This document shows positions 43,520-52,801 of a stretch of 64,000 nt of DNA, piece after piece (position 1 is the stretch's first letter; each line of letters opens with the position of its first letter). The DNA lies in assembly GCF_002794255.1 (NCBI RefSeq), contig NZ_PGGW01000038.1, positions 62,001 to 126,000 on the forward strand, in the 5' to 3' direction. Below the pieces are notes generated by a model. That model saw only the letters and a list, made by a program, of their open reading frames with translations. It searched no databases and had not been told where the DNA came from. The DNA comes from Streptomyces carminius. Lineage in GTDB: Bacteria > Actinomycetota > Actinomycetes > Streptomycetales > Streptomycetaceae. The translations under genes were made by a program, and so were the position numbers.

Positions 43520-43645
43520 GGGGATGTTGTCCGGGATGATGCGGATCGGGGCGCCGTCGGGTCGGGCGGCGCGGACCGACTTCAGAGCCGTCAGGCTGTT
43601 GCCGGTGCCCTTGCGGCGGCGGTCGACACCCCACAGACGGTCGTC
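43520..43645 (-). pseudogene. IS630-family transposase fragment
   Basis: About 40 codons, LWGVDRRRKGTGNSLTALKS and VRAARPDGAPIRIIPDN, match the DDE_3 domain just before the second catalytic Asp-Asn. The piece runs in frame into the MDMPI-like gene at the shared residues Ala-His. The rest of the transposase is absent. Confidence 0.7.
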
Positions 43646-43927
43646 GCCGTCGGAGTTGTGCCGCCCCAGCAGGCGCTCTCGTGGCCGCAGCCGTCCCGGT
43701 GCGGCAGGATCGATGCGGGCGGCCCCGGTTTCCGCTTCGTGCGCTGTTCCCGCGACTACGCGGACCACCCCGGCTGGGAGGGTACGGGGTCCGCGCTGTG
43801 CCGCCGTTTCCGCGCGTACGACGCCGCCCGCCGGGAGAAACGACGTACCGCCGGAGCGGCCCTGGGGCAGGGCGGTGGCCCGGTGCCGCCGGGCTCCCCC
43901 GGCAGGGAGTCGGCGGCGGTACGCCGG

Positions 43928-44818
43928 TCACACCGTCGCCGGGCCGCCGTCCCGCCGGAACGGGGCGATGATCTTCCGTACGGCCTCCGCGGCCCCCCAG
44001 TCGTCGTCGTCATGGGCGATGACGCTCAGGAGTTCCCGGAGATGGAAGAGGTCCATCCGGTCCCGCCAGCCGCCGTTGATCCCGGTGATCTCCTCGTACA
44101 CGGCGAAGAAGCGGTCCGAGGCGGGCGGGCGCGGGGAGCACCACAGCATGCTGAGGTCGATCTCCGGCCAGTTGTAGGACACGGCGGGATCGATGAGTAC
44201 GGGCGCGCCGTCGGCGGTGGCGACGATGTTCTCCTGCCACAGATCGCCGTGGGTCAGGCACGGGGGCCGGTCCGGCACGAGTTCGGGCAGGGCGGCGCAG
44301 AGCCGTTCCAGGGCCTGCCGTTCCGCGGTGTCGAAGGCCGCCGCGACCAGAGGTTCCGACAGCCAGCGCAGGATGCGCCGCTCCGCGAGGAACGCGTGGC
44401 CGTCGCTGTCCCACGTGTTGTCCTGGCGCAGTCGGCCCAGCCAGCCCGGACGATGCCAGCCGAACCGCTCGGCGGTCGTGGAGGTGTGCAGGGTGGCGAC
44501 CGTGTGGGCGAGCCGCTCCCAGAAAGGCTCGTCGTCGCGGCGTGGCCGCATCCTCTCCAGCACGAGCAGCCGGGGTGAGGCGCACAGCACCTCCGGCGTG
44601 ATCACCCCGCCGGTCTCGCGGAGCTCCGTCAGGCCGGCGGCTTCGACGGGGAAGATGTCCCGGTCCGGCCCGAGAAGTGTCTTCGCGAATATCTGGGAAT
44701 CGTCCTCGAGGGTTGCCAGACCGGCGATTGCGACCACTCCGCCGGTGGCTTTCTTCACCTCTCTGGCCGCGTATCCCGCTTCCTGGAGACGCTTGGTGAG
44801 TATCTCTTCGTCAGACAC
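43928..44818 (-). CDS. Fructosamine kinase-family protein
   Basis: The protein has 296 aa from ATG 44818. The kinase fold shows ATGGVVAIAGLATLEDD, the ATP-site Lys in QIFAKTLLG, the catalytic loop CLTHGDLWQENIV with Asp and Asn, and the metal site VLIDPAVSYNWPEIDLSML. Family members phosphorylate ketosamines (deglycation) or sugars; a related group are aminoglycoside phosphotransferases. The gene appears intact but is surrounded by IS debris on both sides. Confidence 0.9.
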   Translation of the reverse strand: MSDEEILTKRLQEAGYAAREVKKATGGVVAIAGLATLEDDSQIFAKTLLGPDRDIFPVEAAGLTELRETGGVITPEVLCASPRLLVLERMRPRRDDEPFWERLAHTVATLHTSTTAERFGWHRPGWLGRLRQDNTWDSDGHAFLAERRILRWLSEPLVAAAFDTAERQALERLCAALPELVPDRPPCLTHGDLWQENIVATADGAPVLIDPAVSYNWPEIDLSMLWCSPRPPASDRFFAVYEEITGINGGWRDRMDLFHLRELLSVIAHDDDDWGAAEAVRKIIAPFRRDGGPATV

Positions 44819-44927
44819 CCGGAAATCGCATCATATTTTTCCCGGACACGCCAGGGGACCGTTCCGGTCACATTCATCGGTGGCCGCGGGCCGGGAGCGT
44901 GTACAGCTCCGCGTGGGGACCGTCGCG

Positions 44928-45044
44928 TCACAGCGGTACGGCGCGGTCCCCGGCTTCCGCGATCCGGCCGTCCTCGACCACGACGACGAGGTCGGCCACT
45001 CCCGCCGTGGAGAAACGGCGGGAAATCAGCAGCGTGATCCCGCC
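44928..45044 (-). pseudogene. ABC exporter ATPase fragment
   Basis: The segment GITLLISRRFSTAGVADLVVVVEDGRIAEAG matches the switch (H-loop) region of ABC exporter ATPases, with the usual ISHRFST reading as ISRRFST. Both ends are truncated: upstream is IS630 debris and the frame stops right after GDRAVPL. The H-loop His is replaced by Arg. Confidence 0.65.
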
Positions 45045-45114
45045 GTCGGTCGCCGGCCTTTCGGCCCGCACGGCATATTGACCCGAGACCGTTGGGTCTC
45101 TGATTCGCTTATCG

Positions 45115-45760
45115 CCATGAGAGTGAGATGTCGGGGAATGCGCGCCGCTTGTCGCCATCGGCGCAGGAAGCGCTGCGGGCGCGGGCGGTGGCCGCACTGG
45201 CCGGAGGAAAAGCGGGTCGGCGAACACCAGGTGCTGTCGGAGGCAGAACAGCAGGCGGTGAGGCAGGCAGTGCTCGACCACCGGCTGTGTGACCTGGGAC
45301 TTCGGGGTGTTTGTGGGCTCGGGGCCGGATTGGCGCGCTCGTCGCGAAGCTGTATCGGGTGAGGACGACCGAGCCGGGGTGGGTGCGCACCTGCGCCGCT
45401 GGGCCCTGTCGTTCCGGCGTCCGGACAAGCGCACGGCCGAGCAGGCTCCGGAAGCGGTCCGCTTCTGGCACGAGCAGACCTGGCCGGAGATCCGGGCCCA
45501 GGCAAGGCAGAGGGCCGCGAGGTGCTGTTCGCCGACCAGGTCGGGATCCGCTCGGACCGGGTCACCGGCCGCACCTGGGGCGCCAAGGGGCACTTCATGG
45601 TGTTCACCGAATCCCTCGACGCGAAGGTCGTGTGCCGTTTCCCGGACCGGCTCGTCGGACACTTCCATCACAAGATCCGCCTTGTGGTGGACCGGCACTC
45701 GGCACACCGCTCCAATCAGACTGAGGCAGGAAAGATCCACCACCCCTGCGGGGTTCCGGT
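45115..45760 (+). pseudogene. IS630-family transposase remnant, multiply frameshifted
   Basis: Pieces in successive frames: EQQAVRQAVLDHRLCDLGL, then IGALVAKLYRVRTTEPG, then LRRWALSFRRPDKRTAEQAPE, then EVLFADQVGIRSDRVTGRTWG and LVVDRHSAHRS. The first and second catalytic Asp are recognisable, but a stretch between TWGAKG and HFMVF and the whole 3' end are deleted. It is dead. Confidence 0.8.
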
Positions 45761-45852
45761 CAGCGACAAGAGGCCGGACATCACTCTTGCACCGCCGTGA
45801 CCGGCCAGGCCAGGGGCGCCGCATCGGCGGTGCCCCGCTGCCCGGCGGTCCG

Positions 45853-46260
45853 CTAACGCAGTGACTCGATCTCGATCGCCGGGCAGCGGTCCATCACCAT
45901 CTCCAGACCGGCCGCGCGGACGCGCTCCCAGGCCGCCTCGTCGACCACGCCGAGCTGGAACCAGACCGCCGAGGCACCGATCTTCACCGCCTCGTCCGCG
46001 ACACCGCCCGCCGCCTCGGAGTTGACGAACACGTCCACCACGTCCACCGGGAAGGGGATCTCCGACAGGGAGGCGTAGCCCCGCTCGCCGTGGACCGTCT
46101 CCGCCTTCGGGTGGACGGGCACGATCCGCTTGCCGAAGCGCTGGAGGACCTGGGCCACGCCGTAGGCCGCCCGGTTCCGGTTGGAGGACAGGCCGACCAC
46201 CGCCCAGGTGTCGCCGGTGGCGGTCAGGATCCTGCGGACTGTCTCTGCGTCTCCGTACAT
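45853..46260 (-). CDS. CoA-binding domain protein (YccU-like)
   Basis: The protein has 135 aa from ATG 46260. A CoA_binding_2 Rossmann domain: TWAVVGLSSNRNRAAYGVAQVLQRFGKRIVPVHP, then VDVVDVFVNSEAAGGVADEAVKIGASAVWFQLG and GLEMVMDRCPAIE at the end. It is soluble and of unknown specific role; such proteins bind CoA or acyl-CoA. It is divergent from the YigZ gene. Confidence 0.92.
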   Translation of the reverse strand: MYGDAETVRRILTATGDTWAVVGLSSNRNRAAYGVAQVLQRFGKRIVPVHPKAETVHGERGYASLSEIPFPVDVVDVFVNSEAAGGVADEAVKIGASAVWFQLGVVDEAAWERVRAAGLEMVMDRCPAIEIESLR

Positions 46261-46320
46261 GTCCGGCTCAACCGGCGGCCCGCCCGGGCCATTCCCGGGC
46301 GCACGGCCTAGGGTGGCCGG

Positions 46321-46947
46321 ATGCGGGAGCAGTATGTGACGGTCGCCGGTGAAGGCGTGCACGAGACCGAGGTCAACCGGTCGCGCTTCATCTGCACGCT
46401 CGCCCCGGCCGCCACCGAGGAGGAGGCGCAGGCGTTCGTCGCCCGGGTGCGGGCCGGGCACGCGGACGCCACCCACAACTGCTGGGCCTATGTCATCGGC
46501 GCCGACGCGGGGGTGCAGCGGGCGAGCGACGACGGTGAGCCCGGCGGCACGGCGGGCGCCCCCATGCTCCAGATGCTGCTGCGCCGCGAGGTGCGCTATG
46601 CCGCCGCGGTCGTCACCCGCTACTTCGGAGGGGTGAAACTGGGCGCGGGCGGACTGATCCGCGCCTACGGCGGCGCGGTCGGCGCGGCTCTGGACACGCT
46701 GGGCACCGTCACCCGGCGGCGGATGAGGCTGGTCACCGTCACGGTGGACCACCAGCGGGCGGGGCGTGTCGAGAACGAGCTGCGCACCGGCGGCCGGGAG
46801 GTGCGGGAGGTGCGCTACGGCGCCGAGGTCACCATCGAGCTCGCGCTGCCCGAGGCCGGGCTCGACGCCTTCCGCGCCTGGCTCGCGGACGCCACCGCGG
46901 GAACCGCCCGGCTCCAGCCGGGCGGCGAGGTGTACGGAGCCGCCTAG
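46321..46947 (+). CDS. YigZ/IMPACT-family protein
   Basis: The protein has 208 aa. The UPF0029 N-terminal domain contains RFICTLAPAATEEEAQAFVARVRAGHADATHNCWAYVIG, DDGEPGGTAGAPMLQML and VVTRYFGGVKLGAGGLIRAYGGAV. A small ferredoxin-like C-terminal domain (DUF1949 type) follows. Relatives are linked to ribosome function and proline-related stress, but the role is unproven. Confidence 0.93.
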   Translation: MREQYVTVAGEGVHETEVNRSRFICTLAPAATEEEAQAFVARVRAGHADATHNCWAYVIGADAGVQRASDDGEPGGTAGAPMLQMLLRREVRYAAAVVTRYFGGVKLGAGGLIRAYGGAVGAALDTLGTVTRRRMRLVTVTVDHQRAGRVENELRTGGREVREVRYGAEVTIELALPEAGLDAFRAWLADATAGTARLQPGGEVYGAA

Positions 46948-47400
46948 GCACCGCACCCGCCGGCCGCCACGGGCGGCCGCGGGGCTCTCCTGCCGTCGGT
47001 GTCCCGTGGCTTCCGGCGGCTCGTGGGGCGGCGTGTGTGTTTTTGAGACAGTTTCGGCGGCGTGAAGCCCTGTCGAACCCCGCAGGTCGGCGGTGTGACG
47101 GCCGGAGCCGGCGGCGGGCGGCCGGCGCCGGCGTGCCGTGATGAGCGCCTGTGGGGCGGGAGCGCCGCCATCGGGTCTTCAACGGTTGCGGGCGAAAACC
47201 TGACCAAATGTTCACTGGCGCTTCACGTGTCCTGTGTGAACCGCGCGTCGCAAGTGGTCGCAGCTTGGGTGAACGGCAGCCAAAATCGGCAATTGTGTTC
47301 TAGTCTTCACTCTCGGTACGGAGGCGACTGCAAAGCCGACAGTGTCGTCGGCCGAGTGGGGAGGAAGGGGCGCACCACCGAACAGTAGGGGGGCAGGGGA
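46948..47400. promoter_or_regulatory. 453-bp leader of the exopolysaccharide locus
   Basis: No gene is visible. The stretch from about 47200 to 47320 is clearly AT-richer than its surroundings. TTCAC-N9-GTGAA (47222-47240) is an inverted repeat, with extra GTTCAC and GTGAAC copies around it. A TAGTCT -10-like box follows AATTGTGT near 47290-47310. This is the probable control region for the sugar transferase gene. Confidence 0.5.
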
Positions 47401-48888
47401 TTGTCCGAAGCTGCCGGATCGCGGGTCATCGAGTCACCCGCGGACTTAGCAGAGCCGTTCCGCGTCCGGGTACGCGAGCGGCGGAGAAAGAGGAGACCGA
47501 GGGCGGACCGGCGCCTGCCGTTGATGCTGGCGGTGGACCTGCTGGGTGCCGCCGTGCCGGCCGGTGTGCTGTGCGCGATGGCGAATCTGCCGCATCCGCT
47601 GTGGACGGGGGCGCTGATCGGCGCGGCCTGGCCGCTGACCGCGGCGCTGCGGAAACGCTACGCCGCCGGTTCGCTGGGCGAGAGCGGCGCGGTACTGCCG
47701 GTCGTCCGGGACTGGCTGGTGATGCTGGGCGTACTCGCCGCGGTGTGTGTCGCGGCGCGGATCGAGGTCCCGGTCGCGAGCTGGCTGCTCGCGCTTCTGC
47801 CGTGCCTGGTGCTGACCGCCGTCCACCGCAGACTGGTGTTCCGGCGCACCCTGGCCCGGCGGCGCAACGCCCGGGGGCTGCGGCGGGTGCTGGTGGTGGG
47901 CGAGGCGGCGGCCGTCGACGGCATCCTGGCGCGGCTGGCCGCCCGCACCGACAACCAGTACCTGGTGGTGGGCAGTTGTGTGACGGGGGGTGGGGCCGCC
48001 GGCGCCGGGCTGCCCGCGTCCGTCCGGCTCCCCGGTGGCCCGGGAGGCGGGGAGGACGCCGACACCGTCCTGCGGTGCGCGACGGAACTCGACGCCGAGC
48101 TGGTCTTCGTCGCCCCGGGCGGGCGGATCTCCGGGGACTGGCTGCGGCGGCTGTCCTGGACGCTCCACGGCAACGGCCTGGAGCTGGCGGTCCTCCCGGG
48201 CCTGTTCGACGTCTCGCGGCACCGGGTGCGGCTGGCCGGGGCCGCGGGGCTGACCGTGCTGCACGTCGCCCCGGCGGCGCGTCACGGGCTGCCGGCACTG
48301 CTGAAGCGGGCCACCGACGTGGCGGGAGCGCTGCTGCTGTCCGTGCTGCTGGCACCCCTCCTGCTGGTGGTGGCGGCGGCGGTGCGGCTGTCCTCCCCGG
48401 GGCCGGTGCTCTACCGGCACGTCCGTGTCGGCCGGGGCCGGGTGCCGTTCCGGATGTGGAAGTTCCGCACGATGGTGAACGACGCCGACCGGATGCGCCG
48501 GGAGAAGGAGGTGCCGAACGAGCACGACGGCGCGATGTTCAAGCTGGAGAGGGACCCCCGGGTCACGCCGCTGGGCCGGTTCCTGCGCCGCTACTCCCTG
48601 GACGAGCTGCCGCAGCTGTACAACGTGCTGGCCGGCCACATGTCGCTGGTGGGACCGCGCCCGCCGCTCCCGGACGAGGTGGAGCAGTACGACGACACCG
48701 CGCTGCGCCGGCTCGCCGTCAAGCCCGGCATCACCGGGTTATGGCAGGTCAGCGGACGGTCGGACCTGTCGTGGGACGAGACCGTCGCGCTCGACCTGAG
48801 CTATGTGGACAACTGGTCCTACGCCCGGGACATCGACGTCCTGGCCCGTACGTTCCGGGCCGTGGTGAGTGGCCGTGGCGCCTACTGA
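47401..48888 (+). CDS. Polyprenyl-phosphate sugar phosphotransferase (initiating transferase)
   Basis: The protein has 495 aa from TTG 47401 with a G-rich ribosome-binding site. About four N-terminal membrane segments and a CoA-like middle domain (VLVVGEAAAVDGILARL) precede the bacterial sugar transferase domain from about 300: LKRATDVAGALLLSVLLAP, FRMWKFRTMVNDADRM, YSLDELPQLYNVLAGHMSLVGPRPP and KPGITGLWQVSGRS. It transfers a hexose-1-phosphate to undecaprenyl phosphate, starting repeat-unit synthesis. It opens the polysaccharide locus. Confidence 0.95.
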   Translation: MSEAAGSRVIESPADLAEPFRVRVRERRRKRRPRADRRLPLMLAVDLLGAAVPAGVLCAMANLPHPLWTGALIGAAWPLTAALRKRYAAGSLGESGAVLPVVRDWLVMLGVLAAVCVAARIEVPVASWLLALLPCLVLTAVHRRLVFRRTLARRRNARGLRRVLVVGEAAAVDGILARLAARTDNQYLVVGSCVTGGGAAGAGLPASVRLPGGPGGGEDADTVLRCATELDAELVFVAPGGRISGDWLRRLSWTLHGNGLELAVLPGLFDVSRHRVRLAGAAGLTVLHVAPAARHGLPALLKRATDVAGALLLSVLLAPLLLVVAAAVRLSSPGPVLYRHVRVGRGRVPFRMWKFRTMVNDADRMRREKEVPNEHDGAMFKLERDPRVTPLGRFLRRYSLDELPQLYNVLAGHMSLVGPRPPLPDEVEQYDDTALRRLAVKPGITGLWQVSGRSDLSWDETVALDLSYVDNWSYARDIDVLARTFRAVVSGRGAY

Positions 48889-48928
48889 CCCCGCGGGCAC
48901 CGGCCCGGACCGGAGCCCGGGCCCGGCC

Positions 48929-49873
48929 TCACACCGGCTCCGGGGCGCCCCGCCAGGCCCGGTAGGTCGCGGCGACACCCTCGGCGAGGCCGATCGAGGG
49001 GGACCAGCCCAGCTCCCGTATGCGGCCGATGTCCAGCAGCTTGCGCGGGGTGCCGTCGGGCCGGGCCGGGTCGAAGGCGATCCGGCCGCCGTACCCCACC
49101 ACCGAGGCCACCAGTTCGGCCAGTTCGCGGATGGTGAGATCCTCGCCGCAGCCGACGTTGACGGGCTTGTCGCCGTCATAGCGGCGCAGCAGCACCTCGC
49201 ACGCCGCGGCCAGGTCGGCCACGTGCAGGAACTCGCGGCGCGGGGTGCCGGTGCCCCACAGCACGACCTCCTCCAGACCCTGCTCCCGCGCCTCGTGGAA
49301 GCGGCGGATCAGGGCGGGCAGGACGTGCGAGGTCTCGGGGTCGAAGTTGTCGCCCGGGCCGTAGAGGTTGGTCGGCATCGCCGAGACGAAGGAGGCGCCG
49401 AACTGCTGCCGGTAGGACTGGATCTGGACGATGCCGGCGATCTTGGCGAGCGCGTAGGCCCGGTTGGTCGGCTCCAGCGGGCCGGTCAGCAGGGCGTCCT
49501 CGGTGATCGGCTGGGCGGCGTGCCGGGGGTAGATGCAACTGGAGCCGAGGAAGAGCAGCCGCCGCACCCCGGCGGCGTGGGCGCCGGAGACCACCGAGAG
49601 CTGGATGCGGAGGTTGTCCTCCAGGAACGGGACGGGGTACGTGCTGTTCGCCATGATCCCGCCCACCTTCGCGGCGGCCAGCACCACGGCGTCGGGCCGG
49701 GCCTCGCGCAGGTACGCGGCGGTGGCGGCGCCGTCGCGCAGGTCGAGTTCGGCGCGGGTGCGGGTGAGCACCTCGTAGCCGCCGCGGGACAGGTGCCGGG
49801 CCACGGCGGAGCCGACCAGGCCGCGGTGCCCCGCGACGAAGACACGGGCGGGCGGAGGCAGCAGATCATCCAT
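48929..49873 (-). CDS. fcl: GDP-L-fucose synthase
   Basis: The protein has 314 aa from ATG 49873. It is an SDR-type epimerase/reductase: NADP site VFVAGHRGLVGSAVARHL, GIMANSTYPVPFLEDNL, SSCIYPRHAAQPI, the YxxxK pair in YALAKIAG, and LYGPGDNFDPETSHVLPALIRR. It converts GDP-4-keto-6-deoxymannose into GDP-L-fucose. It is divergent from gmd, whose product it uses. Confidence 0.95.
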   Translation of the reverse strand: MDDLLPPPARVFVAGHRGLVGSAVARHLSRGGYEVLTRTRAELDLRDGAATAAYLREARPDAVVLAAAKVGGIMANSTYPVPFLEDNLRIQLSVVSGAHAAGVRRLLFLGSSCIYPRHAAQPITEDALLTGPLEPTNRAYALAKIAGIVQIQSYRQQFGASFVSAMPTNLYGPGDNFDPETSHVLPALIRRFHEAREQGLEEVVLWGTGTPRREFLHVADLAAACEVLLRRYDGDKPVNVGCGEDLTIRELAELVASVVGYGGRIAFDPARPDGTPRKLLDIGRIRELGWSPSIGLAEGVAATYRAWRGAPEPV

Positions 49874-50020
49874 GGCGCGGATTCTGCCAGGGACGGACCG
49901 CGCCTGTCGTACAAGCCATGAAATATGAGTAGTTATCGCCGCCGGAGACCGCCCGGCGACCACCCGGCCGGACGTCCCGCCGGGCGGCCCTCCACCCGAA
50001 ACCCCCAGCAGAGGAAGCAC

Positions 50021-51034
50021 ATGTCGCGCACCGCTGTGATCACGGGCATCACCGGACAGGACGGCTCCTATCTGGCCGAACTGCTGCTGAGCAAGAACTA
50101 CACCGTGCACGGCCTGATGAGACGCTCGTCCAGCTTCAACACCGAGCGCATCGACCACATCTACGAGGACCCGCAGACCCCGGACCGGCGGCTGGTCCTG
50201 CACCATGTCGACCTGTCCGACGGGGTGGCGCTGGTCAACCTGCTGCGCGACGTGCGGCCGGACGAGGTCTACAACCTCGGGGCGCAGTCCCATGTGCGGG
50301 TCTCCTTCGACACCCCGCTGTACACCGGCGACGTGACCGGCCTGGGCGCCTTACGGCTGCTGGAGGCCATCCGCGCCAGCGGGGTGCGCACCCGGGTGTA
50401 CCAGGCGTCCTCCTCCGAGATGTTCGGCGCCACCCCGCCGCCGCAGAACGAGTCCACGCCCTTCCACCCGCGCAGTCCGTACGGCTGCGCCAAGGTCATG
50501 GCGTACTGGAGCACCGTCAACTACCGCGAGGCGTACGGCCTGTACGCGGTGAACGGCATCCTGTTCAACCACGAGAGCCCGCGCCGCGGCGAGACCTTCG
50601 TCACCCGCAAGATCACCCGCGCCGTCGCCCGCATCCGGGCCGGCCTGCAGGAGCACCTGTACCTGGGCAACCTCGACGCCGTCCGCGACTGGGGCTACGC
50701 GCCCGAGTACGTCGAGGCCATGTGGCGGATGCTCCAGCGCGACGAGCCGGACGACTACGTGGTCGCCACCGGCCGGGCCGCGACCGTCCGGGACTTCCTG
50801 CGGACCGCCTTCGGCGCCGCCGGCCTGGACTGGGAGCGGTATGTCCGCCACGACTCCAAGTACGAGCGCCCCACCGAGGTGGACGCCCTGATAGGGGACG
50901 CCTCCAAGGCCCGCAGGCTCCTGGACTGGACCCCGGGGACGCACTACGACGAGCTGGCCCGGATCATGGTCGAGGCCGACGTCCAGCAACTGGAGGCCGA
51001 GCTGTCCGGCCGCCGGGTGAGGGTGGACCGGTGA
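50021..51034 (+). CDS. gmd: GDP-mannose 4,6-dehydratase
   Basis: The protein has 337 aa from ATG 50021, with AGAGGAAG upstream. Signature: [67 protein letters not shown] with the YxxxK pair, and [20 protein letters not shown]. It converts GDP-mannose to GDP-4-keto-6-deoxymannose. Its stop overlaps the next gene by 4 nt (GTGA). Confidence 0.96.
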   Translation: MSRTAVITGITGQDGSYLAELLLSKNYTVHGLMRRSSSFNTERIDHIYEDPQTPDRRLVLHHVDLSDGVALVNLLRDVRPDEVYNLGAQSHVRVSFDTPLYTGDVTGLGALRLLEAIRASGVRTRVYQASSSEMFGATPPPQNESTPFHPRSPYGCAKVMAYWSTVNYREAYGLYAVNGILFNHESPRRGETFVTRKITRAVARIRAGLQEHLYLGNLDAVRDWGYAPEYVEAMWRMLQRDEPDDYVVATGRAATVRDFLRTAFGAAGLDWERYVRHDSKYERPTEVDALIGDASKARRLLDWTPGTHYDELARIMVEADVQQLEAELSGRRVRVDR

Positions 51035-51567
51035 CCGCCCCGCCGGCGGAGCGCCGGCTGCGCGGCTTCACCGGCGCCGGCTACGACAAGCAGCGCGGTC
51101 TGCTGGCGCAGGCCGCCTGGTTCGCCGCGCTCAACGTGCTGTTCGTCAAGTGGTGGTTCCCCGCGCGCTGGCGGCCCGCGCTGCTGCGGGCCTTCGGCGC
51201 GCGGGTGGGGGAGCGGGTCCTCATCCGGCACCGGGTGCGGGTGCACTGGCCCTGGAAGCTGACGGTGGGCGACGACGTGTGGATCGGAGAGGGCGCCTGG
51301 CTGGTCAATCTGGAACCGGTCACGATCGAGCACGACGTGTGCGTCTCCCAGGAGGCGGTGCTGTGCACCGGCAGCCATCTGCGCACCTCGCCCACCTTCG
51401 AGTACGACAACGCCCCGATCCGCCTGGAGCGCGGCTCCTGGGTGGCCGCCCGCGCCCTCGTCCTGCGCGGGGTCACCGTCGGCGCGGGCGCCGTGGTCGG
51501 GGCCGGGGCGGTCGCCCACCGCGATCTGCCCCCGGGCGCCGTGCACACCGCCGGAGGCAGCCGGTGA
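51031..51567 (+). CDS. WcaF-like colanic-acid-type O-acetyltransferase
   Basis: The protein has 178 aa from GTG 51031. Hexapeptide repeats cover about 62-170: [40 protein letters not shown], where the last His would be catalytic. The N-terminal [27 protein letters not shown] matches WcaF/putative colanic acid acetyltransferases. It should O-acetylate a sugar of the repeat unit. It is coupled to gmd upstream and the glycosyltransferase downstream. Confidence 0.92.
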   Translation: MTAPPAERRLRGFTGAGYDKQRGLLAQAAWFAALNVLFVKWWFPARWRPALLRAFGARVGERVLIRHRVRVHWPWKLTVGDDVWIGEGAWLVNLEPVTIEHDVCVSQEAVLCTGSHLRTSPTFEYDNAPIRLERGSWVAARALVLRGVTVGAGAVVGAGAVAHRDLPPGAVHTAGGSR

Positions 51568-52712
51568 GAGTCGTCCATGTGGTGACCCTGGTCGGCGACG
51601 ACGGCGCCTACGGCGGCCCGGTGAGCGTGGCCACCGGCCAGCTGGCCGAGCTGGCCGCCCGCGGGCACGGTGCCGAACTGCTGTCGCTGTGGCGCGGCGC
51701 CGGCCCGGTGCCGCGCACCGCGGACGGCGTCCCGCTGTACGCCCACCGGGCCCGCACCCTGGTGCCCGGCCAGGGGTTCCTGGGGCTGTTCCACCCCCTG
51801 CTGCTGCTCACCCTGTGGCGCCGGGCGGGCCGGGCCGACGTGGTGCACGTCCACGCCGGGCGCGATCTGGTCTCGCTGGCCGCGCTCGCCGTCGCCGTAC
51901 TGCGCCGCCGGCCCTTCGTGGTGCAGACGCACGGCATGGTCCAGCCCCGCCGCTCGGCCGTGGCCCGGATCTTCGACCGCTGCTACGTACCGCTGCTGCG
52001 CCGGGCGCGCGCCGCGCTGGTGCTGACGGAGGAGGAGGAGACCGGACTGCGCCGGGTGCTGGGGCCGTCCGGGCCGGCCCTGGTCCGGCTGCCCAACGGG
52101 GTGGCCCCCGGGCCGGCGGACGGCGGTGGACGGGACGGGCGGGAGGACGGGCGGGCGACGGCCGAGGTGCTCTACCTCGCCCGGCTGCACCCGCGCAAGC
52201 GCCCCGAGGCCTTCGTGCGCATGGCGGCGCTGGTGCACCGCAAGCACCCCGAGGTCTCCTTCGTCCTGCACGGCGCGGACGAGGGCTGCCTGGAACGGGT
52301 GCGCGCGCTGATCGGGAGCGAGGGGCTGGCGGGAGTGGTGGAGTACGGCGGGCCGCTCGGCCACGCCGACGCGGTGCGGCGCCTGGCCCGCGCCACCGTG
52401 TACGTCCTGCCCAGCGTCGACGAGCCGTTCCCGATGAGCGTGCTGGAGGCACTGGCCGCGGGTACCCCCGTGGTCTGCACGCGCAGCTGCGGTGTCGCCG
52501 CGTCCCTGGAGCGGCGCGGGGCCGCCCGGATCACCGACGGCTCCCCGGAGCAGCTGGCCGACGCGGTGCTGCGGCTGCTGGAGGACCGCCCGCTGCGGGA
52601 ACGCACCGCGGAGGCGGGGCGGGCCGCGGTGGCGGAGGAGTTCTCCATCGCCTCCGTGGCCGGCCGGCTGGAGGGGCTGTACCGGTCCGCGGTCCGGCCC
52701 GGCACGGGGTGA
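51564..52712 (+). CDS. GT4 glycosyltransferase
   Basis: The protein has 382 aa from GTG 51564, overlapping the acetyltransferase stop. GT-B fold: donor half contains VLYLARLHPRKRPEAFVRM and VYVLPSVDEPFPMSVLEALAAGTPVV with the conserved ExxxxxxxE motif region. The N-terminal half begins [23 protein letters not shown] and includes VVHVHAGRDLVSLAALA. The donor is not identifiable; GDP-fucose or GDP-mannose are reasonable in this context. Confidence 0.92.
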   Translation: MRVVHVVTLVGDDGAYGGPVSVATGQLAELAARGHGAELLSLWRGAGPVPRTADGVPLYAHRARTLVPGQGFLGLFHPLLLLTLWRRAGRADVVHVHAGRDLVSLAALAVAVLRRRPFVVQTHGMVQPRRSAVARIFDRCYVPLLRRARAALVLTEEEETGLRRVLGPSGPALVRLPNGVAPGPADGGGRDGREDGRATAEVLYLARLHPRKRPEAFVRMAALVHRKHPEVSFVLHGADEGCLERVRALIGSEGLAGVVEYGGPLGHADAVRRLARATVYVLPSVDEPFPMSVLEALAAGTPVVCTRSCGVAASLERRGAARITDGSPEQLADAVLRLLEDRPLRERTAEAGRAAVAEEFSIASVAGRLEGLYRSAVRPGTG

Positions 52713-52801
52713 GGTCCGCGCCCGCGGCGGTGGCGGACGGGACGGCGGACGCGGCGGGCCGGCGGCGGCCCACGCCGCCCTCCGACCCGCCACGCGGCCC
52801 G

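Noticed and set aside
43681..43971. A plus-strand frame with FRFVRCSRDYADHPGWEG as a truncated gene
   Set aside because: The short stretch looks protein-like but I could not connect it to a family, and it overlaps the 3' end of the kinase gene antisense.
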